DNA of 64,000 nucleotides from Sinorhizobium kostiense (lineage in GTDB: Bacteria; Pseudomonadota; Alphaproteobacteria; Rhizobiales; Rhizobiaceae), in the NCBI RefSeq assembly GCF_017874595.1, contig NZ_JAGILA010000002.1:930001-994000 (forward strand). The letters run 5' to 3'. Shown piece by piece: positions 43,744 through 52,381 of this stretch. Under the pieces are notes generated by a model. The model saw nothing but the letters and a program-made list of their open reading frames with translations, ran no database searches and had not been told where the DNA came from. The position numbers and the translations under genes are program-made. Within the stretch, counting starts at the first letter, position 1; every line of letters starts with the position of its first letter.

Positions 43744-44661
43744 TCAAACGGTGCCGAGGCACCAGGCGAGGATCGATTTCTGCGCATGCAGCCGGTTCTC
43801 CGCTTCGTCGAACACGACGGATTGCGGGCCATCAATGACCTCGTCGGTGACTTCCTCGCCGCGATGTGCCGGGAGGCAATGCATGAACAGCGCATCGGGC
43901 GCCGCATGCTTCATCAGCGCCGCATTGACCTGATAGGGCTGGAAGACATTATGGCCGCGGGCGCGATGCTCCAGATTCATCGACACCCAGGTGTCGGTGA
44001 CGATGCAGTCGGCGCCGGCGACCGCCTGTTCCGGCTCATGGCAAAGCAGGATCTCTCCGCCGTTGCTGCGGGCCCAATTGAGAAACTTGTCCTGCGGCTC
44101 GGAGCCGAGCGGCACTGCCATGTTCATGCGGTAGCCGAAACGCGCCGAGCCTTCGATCAGCGAGTGCAGCACATTGTTTCCGTCGCCCGTCCAGGCGATC
44201 GTCTTGCCCATGACCGGACCGCGGTGCTCCTCGAAGGTCAGTATATCGGCCATGATCTGGCAAGGATGCGTGTCGTCGGTGAGGCCGTTGATTACCGGCA
44301 CCGTCGCATGCTCGGCCATTTCCAGAAGCCGGCGGTGGTCGGTGGTGCGGATCATGATGGCGTCGACATAGCGAGACAGGACCTTTGCCGTGTCGCCGAT
44401 CGTCTCCGCCCGCCCAAGCTGCATTTCGGTGCCGGAGAGGAACAGCGTTTCGCCGCCAAGCTGGCGCATGCCGACGTCGAATGAGACGCGCGTGCGGGTG
44501 GAGGGTTTCTCGAAAATCATCGCCAGCATCTTTCCTGCAAGCGGCTTGTCGGCCGTGCCGGCCTTGGTCGCCGACTTCCTGGCGCGGGCATCGTCGATGA
44601 TCGTTCTGAGATCGGCGGCCGTCATCGCGGAAAGATCGAGAAAATGTCTGGTGGCGGTCAT
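43744..44661 (-). CDS. argF: Ornithine carbamoyltransferase
   Basis: A 305-residue enzyme joining carbamoyl phosphate and ornithine to citrulline in arginine synthesis. The carbamoyl phosphate site is STRTR (54-58) in [15 protein letters not shown], and HCLPAHRG with Cys262 is the ornithine-side motif. [10 protein letters not shown] is also present. ATG 44661 gives the usual short N-terminus and has AGGAA upstream; ATG 44682 is an alternative that adds seven residues. It follows argD by 76 bases in the same direction, forming an argD-argF unit, and hslO lies downstream. Confidence 0.95.
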   Translation of the reverse strand: MTATRHFLDLSAMTAADLRTIIDDARARKSATKAGTADKPLAGKMLAMIFEKPSTRTRVSFDVGMRQLGGETLFLSGTEMQLGRAETIGDTAKVLSRYVDAIMIRTTDHRRLLEMAEHATVPVINGLTDDTHPCQIMADILTFEEHRGPVMGKTIAWTGDGNNVLHSLIEGSARFGYRMNMAVPLGSEPQDKFLNWARSNGGEILLCHEPEQAVAGADCIVTDTWVSMNLEHRARGHNVFQPYQVNAALMKHAAPDALFMHCLPAHRGEEVTDEVIDGPQSVVFDEAENRLHAQKSILAWCLGTV

Positions 44662-44737
44662 AACGCTTTCAGTTCCTGTCATAAATATCGGTACTCGACC
44701 ATGATTGCGGGCCGGTTCAAGTGAGCCCCGCCCGATC

Positions 44738-45934
44738 TCAGGCCGCGGCGATGCCGGCCGCCCTCACGGCCTCGGCGGCACGCTCCAGCCTTGCCAGACC
44801 TTCCCGCGCTTCGGCCGCGGTGGTGATCAGGGGCGGCAGAAGGCGGAGCACGTTCTCGCCGGCGGGAACAGCCAGCAACTTCTCGGCGCGGATCGCCTTG
44901 AGGAGGTCCGCCGAAGGGACCTTCGCCTTGATACCGAGCATCAAGCCGTCCCCACGGATCTCCTCGACCACATCCGGAAAACGATCCTTGAGCGATGCGA
45001 GCCCCTGTCGGAAAACGAGCGCGACGTCGCGCACCCGATCGAGAAAGCCTTCGGCGAGAATGACGTCGAGCACAGCATTGCCGACAGCCATGGCCAGCGG
45101 ATTGCCGCCATAGGTGGAGCCGTGCGTGCCTGCCACCATGCCTGCCGCAGCCGCCTCCGTCGCGAGGCACGCGCCGAGCGGAAAGCCAGCGCCGATACCT
45201 TTGGCGACCGCCATGATGTCGGGCTGGATGCCCGCCCATTCATGAGCGAAGAGCTTGCCGGTACGGCCGACGCCGCATTGCACCTCGTCCAGGATCAACA
45301 GCAGGCCGAATTCGTCGCAGAGTGCCCGCAATTCCTGCAGGAACTCCTTGGAAGCCAGGCGAATGCCGCCCTCACCTTGGATCGGCTCGATCAGGATTGC
45401 CGCAGTCTCGTCGTTGATGGCATTCTTGACGGCGGCGATATCGCCGAACGGGACCTGATAGAAGCCCGGCGCCTTTGGTCCGAAACCTTCTATGTATTTC
45501 TGCTGACCGCCGGCGGCGATCGTCGCGATGGTGCGGCCGTGGAAAGCGCCTTCGAAGGTGATGACGTGAAACCGCTCGCCATGCCCCTTGGCGAAGTGGT
45601 AGCGGCGCGCCGTCTTGATCGCGCATTCCAGCGCTTCCGCGCCTGAATTGGTGAAGAAGACGCGATCCGCGAAGGTTACCGCCGCCAGCCGTCTCGCAAG
45701 GCTCTCCTGGCCCGGCACGTCGTAGAGGTTCGAAACATGCCACAGCTTTTCGGCCTGCGTCTTCAGCGCCTCGACGAGGTGCGGATGCGCATGACCGAGG
45801 GAGTTCACGGCAACGCCGGCGGCAAAATCGAGATAGCGCGTGCCGTCCTCCGCAATCAGCCAGACGCCTTCGCCTCGCTCGAAACGCAACGGCGCGCGCA
45901 AATAGGTGTCGTAGAGCGGCGTTGTTGCGGTCAT
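44738..45934 (-). CDS. argD: Acetylornithine aminotransferase
   Basis: A 398-residue class III PLP aminotransferase converting N-acetylglutamate semialdehyde to N-acetylornithine; related enzymes also serve in lysine synthesis. The PLP sites are Asp216 in [15 protein letters not shown] and the Schiff-base lysine Lys245 in [34 protein letters not shown] near 95 is the substrate-side motif. The start is preceded by AAGGAG. It is the first gene of the argD-argF unit and is divergent from gcrA across a 420-base region. Confidence 0.95.
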   Translation of the reverse strand: MTATTPLYDTYLRAPLRFERGEGVWLIAEDGTRYLDFAAGVAVNSLGHAHPHLVEALKTQAEKLWHVSNLYDVPGQESLARRLAAVTFADRVFFTNSGAEALECAIKTARRYHFAKGHGERFHVITFEGAFHGRTIATIAAGGQQKYIEGFGPKAPGFYQVPFGDIAAVKNAINDETAAILIEPIQGEGGIRLASKEFLQELRALCDEFGLLLILDEVQCGVGRTGKLFAHEWAGIQPDIMAVAKGIGAGFPLGACLATEAAAAGMVAGTHGSTYGGNPLAMAVGNAVLDVILAEGFLDRVRDVALVFRQGLASLKDRFPDVVEEIRGDGLMLGIKAKVPSADLLKAIRAEKLLAVPAGENVLRLLPPLITTAAEAREGLARLERAAEAVRAAGIAAA

Positions 45935-46354
45935 TTGAGCTTCTCCTTCCTCGGCGTCACCGTCGGACCGATAGGTCCTGGTTTGCGGCCGACAAAATCA
46001 AAAATGCCGCCTTTCGGCGGCGGGGCACTATTCCCATTTCGCGGCGCAATGTCAACAAAACCAAGGCCCCCGGCCGACTTACCGGTGCAGATTCCGCGGC
46101 GCGAAAAAATCGCGCCTTGGGGCTTGCAAAAATGCAACTATCGGACAGCAAGTTGGGGAAAACAGCGAAAACGATTCGGCACGATTCCCGCGACTCTTGC
46201 CACGGAGTCACCCTGCCGGTAGGTTAAGATTTAATTACTAGACGCATGCGGCGGACCTAGTCACCAAAATGGTTATCGCGTTGTAACTCCAGGCATTTTC
46301 TGGAGAAGGGTGATGGATTCTGCCATCCCAACGCCGAGAACGGGGAGTGCAGAC
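45935..46354. other. Divergent control region between argD and gcrA
   Basis: These 420 bases contain the upstream sequences of argD and gcrA and no credible gene. The most distinct feature is a group of GANTC sites at 46173-46209, listed separately, with a fifth at 46316-46320. Two TTAA half-sites lie at 46224-46227 and 46231-46234, but their spacing does not fit a CtrA box. Confidence 0.6.
46173..46209. promoter_or_regulatory. Cluster of four GANTC (CcrM methylation) sites before gcrA
   Basis: GATTC at 46173, GATTC at 46183, GACTC at 46192 and GAGTC at 46205 are four GANTC motifs within 37 bases, 146-182 bases before the gcrA start. GANTC is the target of the cell-cycle methyltransferase CcrM, and GcrA acts on methylated GANTC promoters in Caulobacter. 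By chance one site per about 256 bases is expected, so this density is unlikely to be random. Methylation-dependent or autoregulatory control of gcrA is the natural inference. Confidence 0.7.
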
Positions 46355-46873
46355 ATGATTTGGACTGACGAGCGGGTTGAGAAACTGAAGAAGCTGTGGT
46401 CCGAGGGACTGAGCGCCAGCCAGATCGCGGCGCAATTGGGTGGCGTCAGCCGCAATGCGGTCATCGGCAAGGTGCACCGGCTGAGCCTGCCGGGCCGCGC
46501 GAAGGCCGGCGGCACGACCGCAGCCGCTCGTCCAAAGCGGGCGACCTCGGCGCCGCGGGCGCCGAACTACGCCGCACGCGCCGTGACCCGGACCGTGACC
46601 CGACCGGCCGGCGCCACCGTTCTCAAGGAAGAGGTCGTCGTAGATCTGGCTCCTGAACCGGATTTCGCGCTCGAAACGAACATTGTCGTACCGATGTCGC
46701 GCCGGCTGGAGCTGACGCAACTCACCGAGCGCACCTGCAAGTGGCCGATCGGCGATCCGCTCAAGGAGGAATTTCACTTCTGCGGCAACGACTCGCCGGA
46801 ATCCTCACCCTACTGCAGCTATCATGCACGTCTTGCTTATCAGCCGTCCGCGGAGCGGCGGCGCATCCGCTGA
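46355..46873 (+). CDS. gcrA: Cell-cycle regulator GcrA
   Basis: A 172-residue sigma70-associated cofactor that activates promoters bearing methylated GANTC sites, controlling the alphaproteobacterial cell cycle. The N-terminal DNA-binding part is WTDERVEKLKKLWSEGLSAS followed by QIAAQLGGVSRNAVIGKVHRLSL. A basic Ala-rich linker is followed by the C-terminal sigma-interacting domain with TERTCKWPIGDP, FCGNDSPESSPYCSYH. The ATG at 46355 has GGGGAG upstream. A strong terminator follows. The gene is complete and well conserved; its promoter region has five GANTC sites. Confidence 0.96.
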   Translation: MIWTDERVEKLKKLWSEGLSASQIAAQLGGVSRNAVIGKVHRLSLPGRAKAGGTTAAARPKRATSAPRAPNYAARAVTRTVTRPAGATVLKEEVVVDLAPEPDFALETNIVVPMSRRLELTQLTERTCKWPIGDPLKEEFHFCGNDSPESSPYCSYHARLAYQPSAERRRIR

Positions 46874-46893
46874 ATTCGAACCGATCCAGACGG

Positions 46894-46917
46894 AAAAGGG
46901 CCCGGGAGGGCCCTTTT
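46894..46917 (+). terminator. Rho-independent terminator after gcrA
   Basis: AAAAGGGCCC and GGGCCCTTTT form a perfect ten-pair stem with a GGGA loop, running into TTTTT, 20 bases after the gcrA stop. Confidence 0.9.
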
Positions 46918-46950
46918 TGCATAGCTATCGAGGAGAGCGCTGGGGAGACT

Positions 46951-47002
46951 TAGATCACTACGGTTTCGGATCGATCCGAAGTCACGAACGTGATCGACTC
47001 TA
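46951..47002. repeat. Dispersed hairpin element (TAGATCAC type), copy 2
   Basis: The element starts TAGATCACTACGG and ends GTGATCGACTCTA. Its centre TTCGGATCGATCCGAA is a perfect 16-base palindrome, and outer GATCAC/GTGATC arms pair too. It is related to the copy at 25058-25112. It lies in the 180-base gap between the convergent gcrA and phoB genes. Confidence 0.65.
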
Positions 47003-47053
47003 AGAAGTCGGCGTCGGATGGGCAGAGAACTGCGCACTTTTCCTCGGCCCGCG

Positions 47054-47737
47054 CTAGCCCTCCAGCGAGTAACCAGCGCCACGGACCGTCCTGATGACGT
47101 CGGGCATGTTGGAGAAGTTCAACGCCTTGCGCAGACGTCCGACGTGGACATCCACCGTGCGCTCGTCGACATAGATGTCGTGGCCCCACACGCCGTCGAG
47201 CAGTTGTGATCGCGAGAAGACGCGTCCTGGCGACGACATCAAGAATTCCAGGAGGCGGAATTCCGTCGGGCCAAGTCGCACCTCACGGCTGCGACGATGA
47301 ACGCGATGCGTCTCCCGATCGAGCTCAATGTCGCCGCAGCGAAGCACCGTCGAGAGCACCTCGGGCTTGGCCCGCCTTAGCATTGCCTTGACGCGGGCCA
47401 TCAGTTCCGGTGTCGAGAATGGCTTGACGACGTAATCATCGGCGCCGGTCGCGAGCCCCCGCACTCGCTCGCTTTCCTCGCCGCGTGCGGTCAGCATGAT
47501 GATCGGCAGCCGTTCGGTCTCTGGCCTCTGCCGGAGCCTGCGGCAAAGCTCGATGCCCGAAACGCCGGGTAGCATCCAGTCGAGGATCAGAAGATCGGGG
47601 AGTCGCTCCTGCAGACGGATTTCCGCCTCGTCTCCGCGAAGGATGGTATCGACCTCGAAACCCTCCGCCTCCAGATTGTAGCGGAGCAGCACGCTCAGCG
47701 CTTCCTCGTCCTCGACAACTGCTATCTTAGGCAACAT
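47054..47737 (-). CDS. phoB: Phosphate regulon response regulator PhoB
   Basis: A 227-residue OmpR/PhoB-type regulator. The receiver has acidic residues in VVEDEEAL and the phosphoacceptor Asp53 in LLILDWMLPGVSG; the winged-helix DNA-binding domain spans about 130-227 and ends RTVRGAGYSLEG. It activates genes with Pho boxes when phosphate is scarce. It is the last gene of the phoR-pstSCAB-phoU-phoB series on this strand, 146 bases after phoU; that gap contains a dispersed repeat. Its cognate kinase PhoR lies at the other end of the series. Confidence 0.96.
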   Translation of the reverse strand: MLPKIAVVEDEEALSVLLRYNLEAEGFEVDTILRGDEAEIRLQERLPDLLILDWMLPGVSGIELCRRLRQRPETERLPIIMLTARGEESERVRGLATGADDYVVKPFSTPELMARVKAMLRRAKPEVLSTVLRCGDIELDRETHRVHRRSREVRLGPTEFRLLEFLMSSPGRVFSRSQLLDGVWGHDIYVDERTVDVHVGRLRKALNFSNMPDVIRTVRGAGYSLEG

Positions 47738-47766
47738 TCAGCTACGCTCCTTGCCTCGATTCCATC

Positions 47767-47871
47767 ACAGCGCCGCGCGTCCTATCAGACGCGCAAAGGT
47801 CGCTGTAACACTTTGAATTGCTGCGTGTCTTTGTCCTTAAACCTAGGTCGATTTAAGGAGACATGCAGTAG
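47767..47871. repeat. Dispersed ACAGCGCCGCGCGTC repeat, best-preserved copy
   Basis: A 105-base element with two stems. ACAGCG and CGCTGT enclose GCGCGTC-CTATCA-GACGCGC, and later CCTTAAA and TTTAAGG pair around a ten-base loop. Between them is AACACTTTGAATTGCTGCG, and the element ends ACATGCAGTAG. I recognise it as one of the abundant intergenic palindromic elements of Sinorhizobium. It fills most of the phoU-phoB gap and would be present in the transcript. Diverged copies are at 34664, 36265 and 57325. Confidence 0.8.
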
Positions 47872-47883
47872 CGAGAGGATGGC

Positions 47884-48597
47884 TCATTCGGTCACCGAGC
47901 CCATGGTTGCTGTCGTATCGTCCTTCGGCCGTTCGCCCTGGGGCTGTGCACCGGTCGCCATGTAATAAATCGTCTCCGCGATATTGGTCGCGTGGTCGCC
48001 GATCCGCTCGATGTTCTTGGCGCAGAAGAGAAGATGCGTGCAGGGCGTGATGTTGCGCGGGTCCTCCATCATGTAGGTGAGCAGCTCTCGGAAGAGGGAC
48101 GTGTAGATCGCATCGATCTCCTCGTCCCTTTCGCGGATGCTGTTCGCCTTCTCCGGCGAGCGCGACGCGTAGACATCGAGCACTTCCTTGAGCTGGACCA
48201 GAGCGAGTTCGGCCAGATGCTCGAGACCGCGCGCAAGCTTGCGCGGGATGCCCGAGCCTGCGACGGCGATTACCCGCTTGGCAGTGTTCTTGCCGAGGTC
48301 CCCGACACGCTCCAGGTCAGCCGCGATACGGATCGATCCCATGATTTCGCGCAGATCCGACGCCATCGGCTGGCGCTTGGCGATGGTGAGGATCGCCTTT
48401 TCACCGATCTGGCGTTCGGCGTCATCGAGAATGGCGTCGTCGGAGATGACCTTCTGGGCGAGACCCAGATCGGAATTCACCAGCGCGCGGACGGAGTCTG
48501 CCACCATCTGCTCGGCAAGCCCGCCCATCTCGGAGATTCGGCGCGTGAGATACTTCAACTCTTCATCGAAGGCGGACATTATGTGTGGGTGAGTCAT
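47884..48597 (-). CDS. phoU: Phosphate signalling protein PhoU
   Basis: A 237-residue cytoplasmic protein of two three-helix bundles that transmits the state of the Pst transporter to PhoR and restrains phosphate uptake. The family features EELKYLTRRISEMGGLAEQM near residue 10, and DRVEVLGDLGKN-like ADLERVGDLGKNTAKR and CAKNIERIGDHATNIAE, which contain the two metal-binding E/D-x-x-x-D signatures, are all present. I chose ATG 48597, preceded by GAGGAA; two other in-frame ATGs lie nearby. It follows pstB by 71 bases. Confidence 0.96.
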   Translation of the reverse strand: MTHPHIMSAFDEELKYLTRRISEMGGLAEQMVADSVRALVNSDLGLAQKVISDDAILDDAERQIGEKAILTIAKRQPMASDLREIMGSIRIAADLERVGDLGKNTAKRVIAVAGSGIPRKLARGLEHLAELALVQLKEVLDVYASRSPEKANSIRERDEEIDAIYTSLFRELLTYMMEDPRNITPCTHLLFCAKNIERIGDHATNIAETIYYMATGAQPQGERPKDDTTATMGSVTE

Positions 48598-48668
48598 CTT
48601 CAATTCCTCAGGGCGCGCGCCCATCAATCGATTCGATCAGTTTAGCAGGCGGAGGCCAGCGGGTCGGC

Positions 48669-49484
48669 CTAGCCGAACCGGCCCATGATGTAGTCCTGCG
48701 TGCGCTGGTCATCCGGATTGGTGAAGATCTTATCCGTGTCGTCCACTTCGACAAGGTTGCCAAGGTGGAACATCGCCGTACGCTGCGACACGCGGGCTGC
48801 CTGTTGCATTGAGTGGGTTACGATAACGATGGTGAAGTTCTCGCGAAGCTCGTGGATCAGTTCCTCGACCTTGGCAGTGGCGATCGGGTCGAGCGCCGAG
48901 CAGGGCTCGTCCATGAGGATGACTTCCGGACTCACGGCAACGGCCCGCGCAATGCAAAGGCGCTGCTGCTGGCCTCCCGAAAGGCCCGTGCCCGGAGCAT
49001 GCAAGCGATCCTTCACTTCGTTCCAAAGGCCGGCCCTCTGAAGCGCTGATGCGACGATATCATCCAGGTCCGCCTTCTTGGCGGCCAGGCCATGGATGCG
49101 CGGACCGTAAGCGACGTTCTCGTAGATCGTCTTCGGGAAGGGGTTCGGCTTCTGGAAGACCATGCCGACCTTGGCGCGCAACTGCACCGGATCCACCTTC
49201 GGATCATAGATGTCTTCGCCGTCGATGGCGATGTGGCCTGCGACCCGGCATATGTCGATTGTGTCATTCATGCGATTGAGGCACCGCAGGAAGGTCGACT
49301 TGCCGCAGCCAGACGGACCGATGAAGGCGGTCACGGAGCGCGGATGGATCTCGATGCTGACATCCTTGAGGGCGTGTTTGTCGCCATAATGGACCTGCAC
49401 ACCGCGGGCGGAAATCTTCGGTTGGTTCATGGCGGGAGCCTTCGTCGAAATCGTCGTCGTTATCGTAGCGGACATATTGTTCAT
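48669..49484 (-). CDS. pstB: Phosphate ABC transporter ATP-binding protein
   Basis: A 271-residue ABC ATPase energising high-affinity phosphate import with PstC and PstA. Walker [10 protein letters not shown], the Q-loop, the signature LSGGQQQRL, Walker [14 protein letters not shown] and the H-loop histidine in [12 protein letters not shown] are all intact. [20 protein letters not shown] near residue 24 is typical of PstB. The start ATG 49484 has AAGGAG seven bases upstream, and the gene begins 14 bases after pstA. The N-terminal extension of about 20 residues is Thr/Ser-rich. Confidence 0.97.
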   Translation of the reverse strand: MNNMSATITTTISTKAPAMNQPKISARGVQVHYGDKHALKDVSIEIHPRSVTAFIGPSGCGKSTFLRCLNRMNDTIDICRVAGHIAIDGEDIYDPKVDPVQLRAKVGMVFQKPNPFPKTIYENVAYGPRIHGLAAKKADLDDIVASALQRAGLWNEVKDRLHAPGTGLSGGQQQRLCIARAVAVSPEVILMDEPCSALDPIATAKVEELIHELRENFTIVIVTHSMQQAARVSQRTAMFHLGNLVEVDDTDKIFTNPDDQRTQDYIMGRFG

Positions 49485-49498
49485 AATGCGCTCCTTTT

Positions 49499-50854
49499 CT
49501 ACCAACGGCGCTCGAAGCGGCGGCGAAGAATGATCGCTGTCAAATTCATTGCAACCAGGAACACCAGAAGAACGATGATTGCGCCCGAGGCTCGCTCAAC
49601 GAAAGCCGGATCGCCGCGCTGGGTCCAACTATAGACCTGAACAGGCAGGGCCGAAGCCGGATCAAAAAAGCCTTCCGGAGGCCCTGCAGGATAGTCGCGA
49701 ACAAAGGCGACCATGCCGATCAGCAGCAGCGGTGCCGTTTCGCCCAGTGCATGGGCGAGGCCAATGATCGTACCCGTCAGGATTCCCGGCATGGCGAGCG
49801 GCAGGACGTGGTGAAATACGGACTGCATTTTGGATGCGCCGACGCCGAGCGCGGCGTCACGGATGGAGCGCGGCACAGCCTTCAGCGCAGCGCGCGTGGC
49901 GATGATGATGGTCGGCAAGGTCATCAGGGTCAGCACCAGACCGCCGACGACCGGAGCCGATTGGGGTAATCCCGCGAAGTTGATGAACACCGCCAGGCCA
50001 AGAATACCGAAAACGATGGAAGGGACGGCGGCGAGATTCGCAATATTGACCTCGATGAGGTCGGTAAAGCGGTTCTGCGGCGCGAACTCTTCAAGGTAAA
50101 TCGAAGCAGCCACTCCGAGTGGCAGCGACAGGACCAACACGATCAGCATCATGTAAGCCGAGCCGAGAACGGCCACGCCCAGACCGGCCGCTTCGGGACG
50201 GGTGTCGGACGCGTCAGGCGCCGTAAAGAAATCCCAGTTGAATCTGGTCGCTAGAAGCCCGGCCTGCTTTAGTTCGTCTGCCAGCAGCAACTGCTCGGGG
50301 GAAATGTTCCGATCGAGTTGCGCGCTTTCCTTGGTCACGCGACCCTTGTAGTATCCGTCGATGCGGCCCGACGCGAGGAGATCGAAGGATATGGTTTCGC
50401 CGATGACCGCCGGATCGGAGATCACATACTGGCGCAACGTTGCCGGGGCTTCCTTGGAGATCAGTTCGACTGCGCGCTTGGCGTTCACTCCCTCGACGGC
50501 AATGCCCTTTGCAGCCATGGCATCGGTCAAAGCCTTCTGGATCAAGGGGGCGTAGGCGAATGTGGTGATCTTGGCGATGGCCTCGGGATCACGATTGCCT
50601 TGCTTGTCCAGCTTGGCCGGATCAAGATAGATGTCCAGCGTGACATAGGTTTGCCGGAAGGACGTCAGTCCGTTTGTGAGAATGGACGCCAGCAGCCCGA
50701 CCAGGGCGAGAATACTGATCGCAACGGCAATCTTGCCCATAAGCCGAAAGCGGGCTTCCGCCGCATGGCGCCGACGGGTCCGCGCATCGATGGCTAGGAT
50801 TGACTTTGGCTGCGAGACTTTGCCGCGCTCGGCTACGACGGAGACGTCGGTCAT
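49499..50854 (-). CDS. pstA: Phosphate ABC transporter permease PstA, long form
   Basis: A 451-residue permease subunit. The C-terminal half is the BPD transmembrane domain with the coupling motif region [22 protein letters not shown] and [15 protein letters not shown]. The N-terminal half (about 170 residues more than E. coli PstA) has one early membrane helix and a large periplasmic segment with [20 protein letters not shown]. This long form is usual in alphaproteobacteria. Its start overlaps the pstC stop by four bases (ATGA), so the permeases are translated together. Confidence 0.95.
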   Translation of the reverse strand: MTDVSVVAERGKVSQPKSILAIDARTRRRHAAEARFRLMGKIAVAISILALVGLLASILTNGLTSFRQTYVTLDIYLDPAKLDKQGNRDPEAIAKITTFAYAPLIQKALTDAMAAKGIAVEGVNAKRAVELISKEAPATLRQYVISDPAVIGETISFDLLASGRIDGYYKGRVTKESAQLDRNISPEQLLLADELKQAGLLATRFNWDFFTAPDASDTRPEAAGLGVAVLGSAYMMLIVLVLSLPLGVAASIYLEEFAPQNRFTDLIEVNIANLAAVPSIVFGILGLAVFINFAGLPQSAPVVGGLVLTLMTLPTIIIATRAALKAVPRSIRDAALGVGASKMQSVFHHVLPLAMPGILTGTIIGLAHALGETAPLLLIGMVAFVRDYPAGPPEGFFDPASALPVQVYSWTQRGDPAFVERASGAIIVLLVFLVAMNLTAIILRRRFERRW

Positions 50855-52311
50855 TCGTACTGCTCCCGGTATTTGCGCACGATGTAGAGGGCCAGCACGT
50901 TCAGCCCAAGCGTAAAGACGAAGAGGGTGAGACCGAGAGCAAAGGCGACCAGCGTCTCCGGACTTGCGAACTCGGTATCGCCGGTAAGCTGGCTTACGAT
51001 CTTCACCGTCACCGTCGTCATCGCCTCAAAGGGATTGAGATCGAGTTTAGCGGCCGCGCCTGCACCGAGAACCACGATCATGGTCTCGCCGATCGCGCGG
51101 CTGGCCGCCAGCAGAATGGCGCCGACGATGCCCGGCAAGGCTGCCGGCAGGATAACCTGCTTGATGGTCTCGGACTGCGTCGCGCCAAGACCGTAGGACC
51201 CGTCTCGCAGTGCCTGCGGTACCGCATTGATGATGTCATCGGACAGCGAACTGACAAACGGAATGATCATGATGCCCATTACGATACCCGCGGTCAGTAC
51301 CGACGAGGACGAGTTGCCGAGCCCAAGTGGCTGGGCAAACCAGTCGCGCAGGAAAGGGCCGACTGTGATCAACGCAAAGAGACCGTACACGATCGATGGA
51401 ATGCCCGCGAGAACCTCGATTGCAGGCTTGGCGAAACTCCGCACAGACTTCCCTGCATACTCGGAAAGGTAGATCGCAATCAGCAGGCCGATCGGGACCG
51501 CTAGAAGGAGGGCCACCAGCGATATGTACAACGTGCCCCAGAGCAGCGGCAAGATGCCGAGCTCCGAGCCGCCGCGGAACTGCGGGTTCCATACGGTGGA
51601 GAAGAAGAACTCGGACGCCGGGTACATCCTGAAGAAGGTGATGCTCTCGAAGACGAGCGAGGCGACAATCCCGATGGTGGTCAGGATCGCAACCGTCGAG
51701 GATCCGATCAACAGTGACTTGATGAAGCTCTCGCTGATATTGCGAGCGCGCATGTCGGGGCGGATGCGAGTGAACGACCATGCGCCAAACCCGGCGGAAA
51801 GAGCGAGGACTGCGATGGTCATGGCGATCGTGCCGATTTTATCGCCCTGACGATAAACTTTTGCGGCTTCGAAGACCTCATTCGGAACGTCGTTCCCGAG
51901 TGCGATGCCGACTCCAGCGAGGCGATCACGAACGGTGGAGAAATCGATGCGGCCGTCGGTAAGCGCAGCCTCGTCCAGAACATTCCTGGCAAGCACTGCA
52001 TCAAGGCCGTCGGCAATCCTGCGCACGTCTGAAATGACTAAGCTTCGCGCGCCGCCTGCGGGGATGACACTGTCGGGGATCATGCCGTTGACCCGAGCGC
52101 CGACAATCGCCGGCTGGATGAACAGCCAAGCTATCAAAAGCAGAAAGGCCGGGACCGCGATGAACAGAGCGACGGTCTGGCCGTAGTAACCAGGAAGGGA
52201 GTGGAGCCTCCTGCCGCTCTCAACCGCAAGAGCCAGGGCGCGCCGCCTGCCGAGGAAATAGCCGAGTGCTGAAAGCACCAGCAAGACAAGGATAATGATG
52301 CCCACACTCAT
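50851..52311 (-). CDS. pstC: Phosphate ABC transporter permease PstC, long form, intact
   Basis: A 486-residue permease. The conserved transport domain has GILPLLWGTLYISLVALLLAV, AGIPSIVYGLFALITVGP and LRDGSYGLGATQSETIKQVILPAALPGI with the EAA-type coupling loop. Like PstA it has an enlarged N-terminal periplasmic region. The frame is complete with no interruption. This is worth noting because S. meliloti strain 1021 carries a frameshift in pstC. I chose ATG 52311, with a GGGCAAG weak ribosome site; the frame is open to 52353. A strong hairpin lies between pstS and this gene. Confidence 0.95.
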   Translation of the reverse strand: MSVGIIILVLLVLSALGYFLGRRRALALAVESGRRLHSLPGYYGQTVALFIAVPAFLLLIAWLFIQPAIVGARVNGMIPDSVIPAGGARSLVISDVRRIADGLDAVLARNVLDEAALTDGRIDFSTVRDRLAGVGIALGNDVPNEVFEAAKVYRQGDKIGTIAMTIAVLALSAGFGAWSFTRIRPDMRARNISESFIKSLLIGSSTVAILTTIGIVASLVFESITFFRMYPASEFFFSTVWNPQFRGGSELGILPLLWGTLYISLVALLLAVPIGLLIAIYLSEYAGKSVRSFAKPAIEVLAGIPSIVYGLFALITVGPFLRDWFAQPLGLGNSSSSVLTAGIVMGIMIIPFVSSLSDDIINAVPQALRDGSYGLGATQSETIKQVILPAALPGIVGAILLAASRAIGETMIVVLGAGAAAKLDLNPFEAMTTVTVKIVSQLTGDTEFASPETLVAFALGLTLFVFTLGLNVLALYIVRKYREQYE

Positions 52312-52341
52312 CTTGCCCGCATCCTTTGACAAAGTTGAAAA

Positions 52342-52368
52342 CTGGCGGCGCAATCATTGCGCCGCCAG
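52342..52368 (-). promoter_or_regulatory. Strong hairpin between pstS and pstC
   Basis: CTGGCGGCGCAAT and ATTGCGCCGCCAG are perfect 13-base arms around a single base, followed on the transcribed strand by TTTTCAACTTT. It lies 14 bases after the pstS stop and 31 before the pstC start. Such stems in binding-protein operons protect the upstream message or end part of the transcription, giving more PstS than membrane subunits. It could be a partial terminator. The structure is certain, the effect inferred. Confidence 0.75.
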
Positions 52369-52381
52369 AGTGTTTGAAGAC

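Noticed and set aside
46224-46234. Possible CtrA box (two TTAA half-sites) before gcrA
   Set aside because: The half-sites are three bases apart; the CtrA consensus needs about seven.
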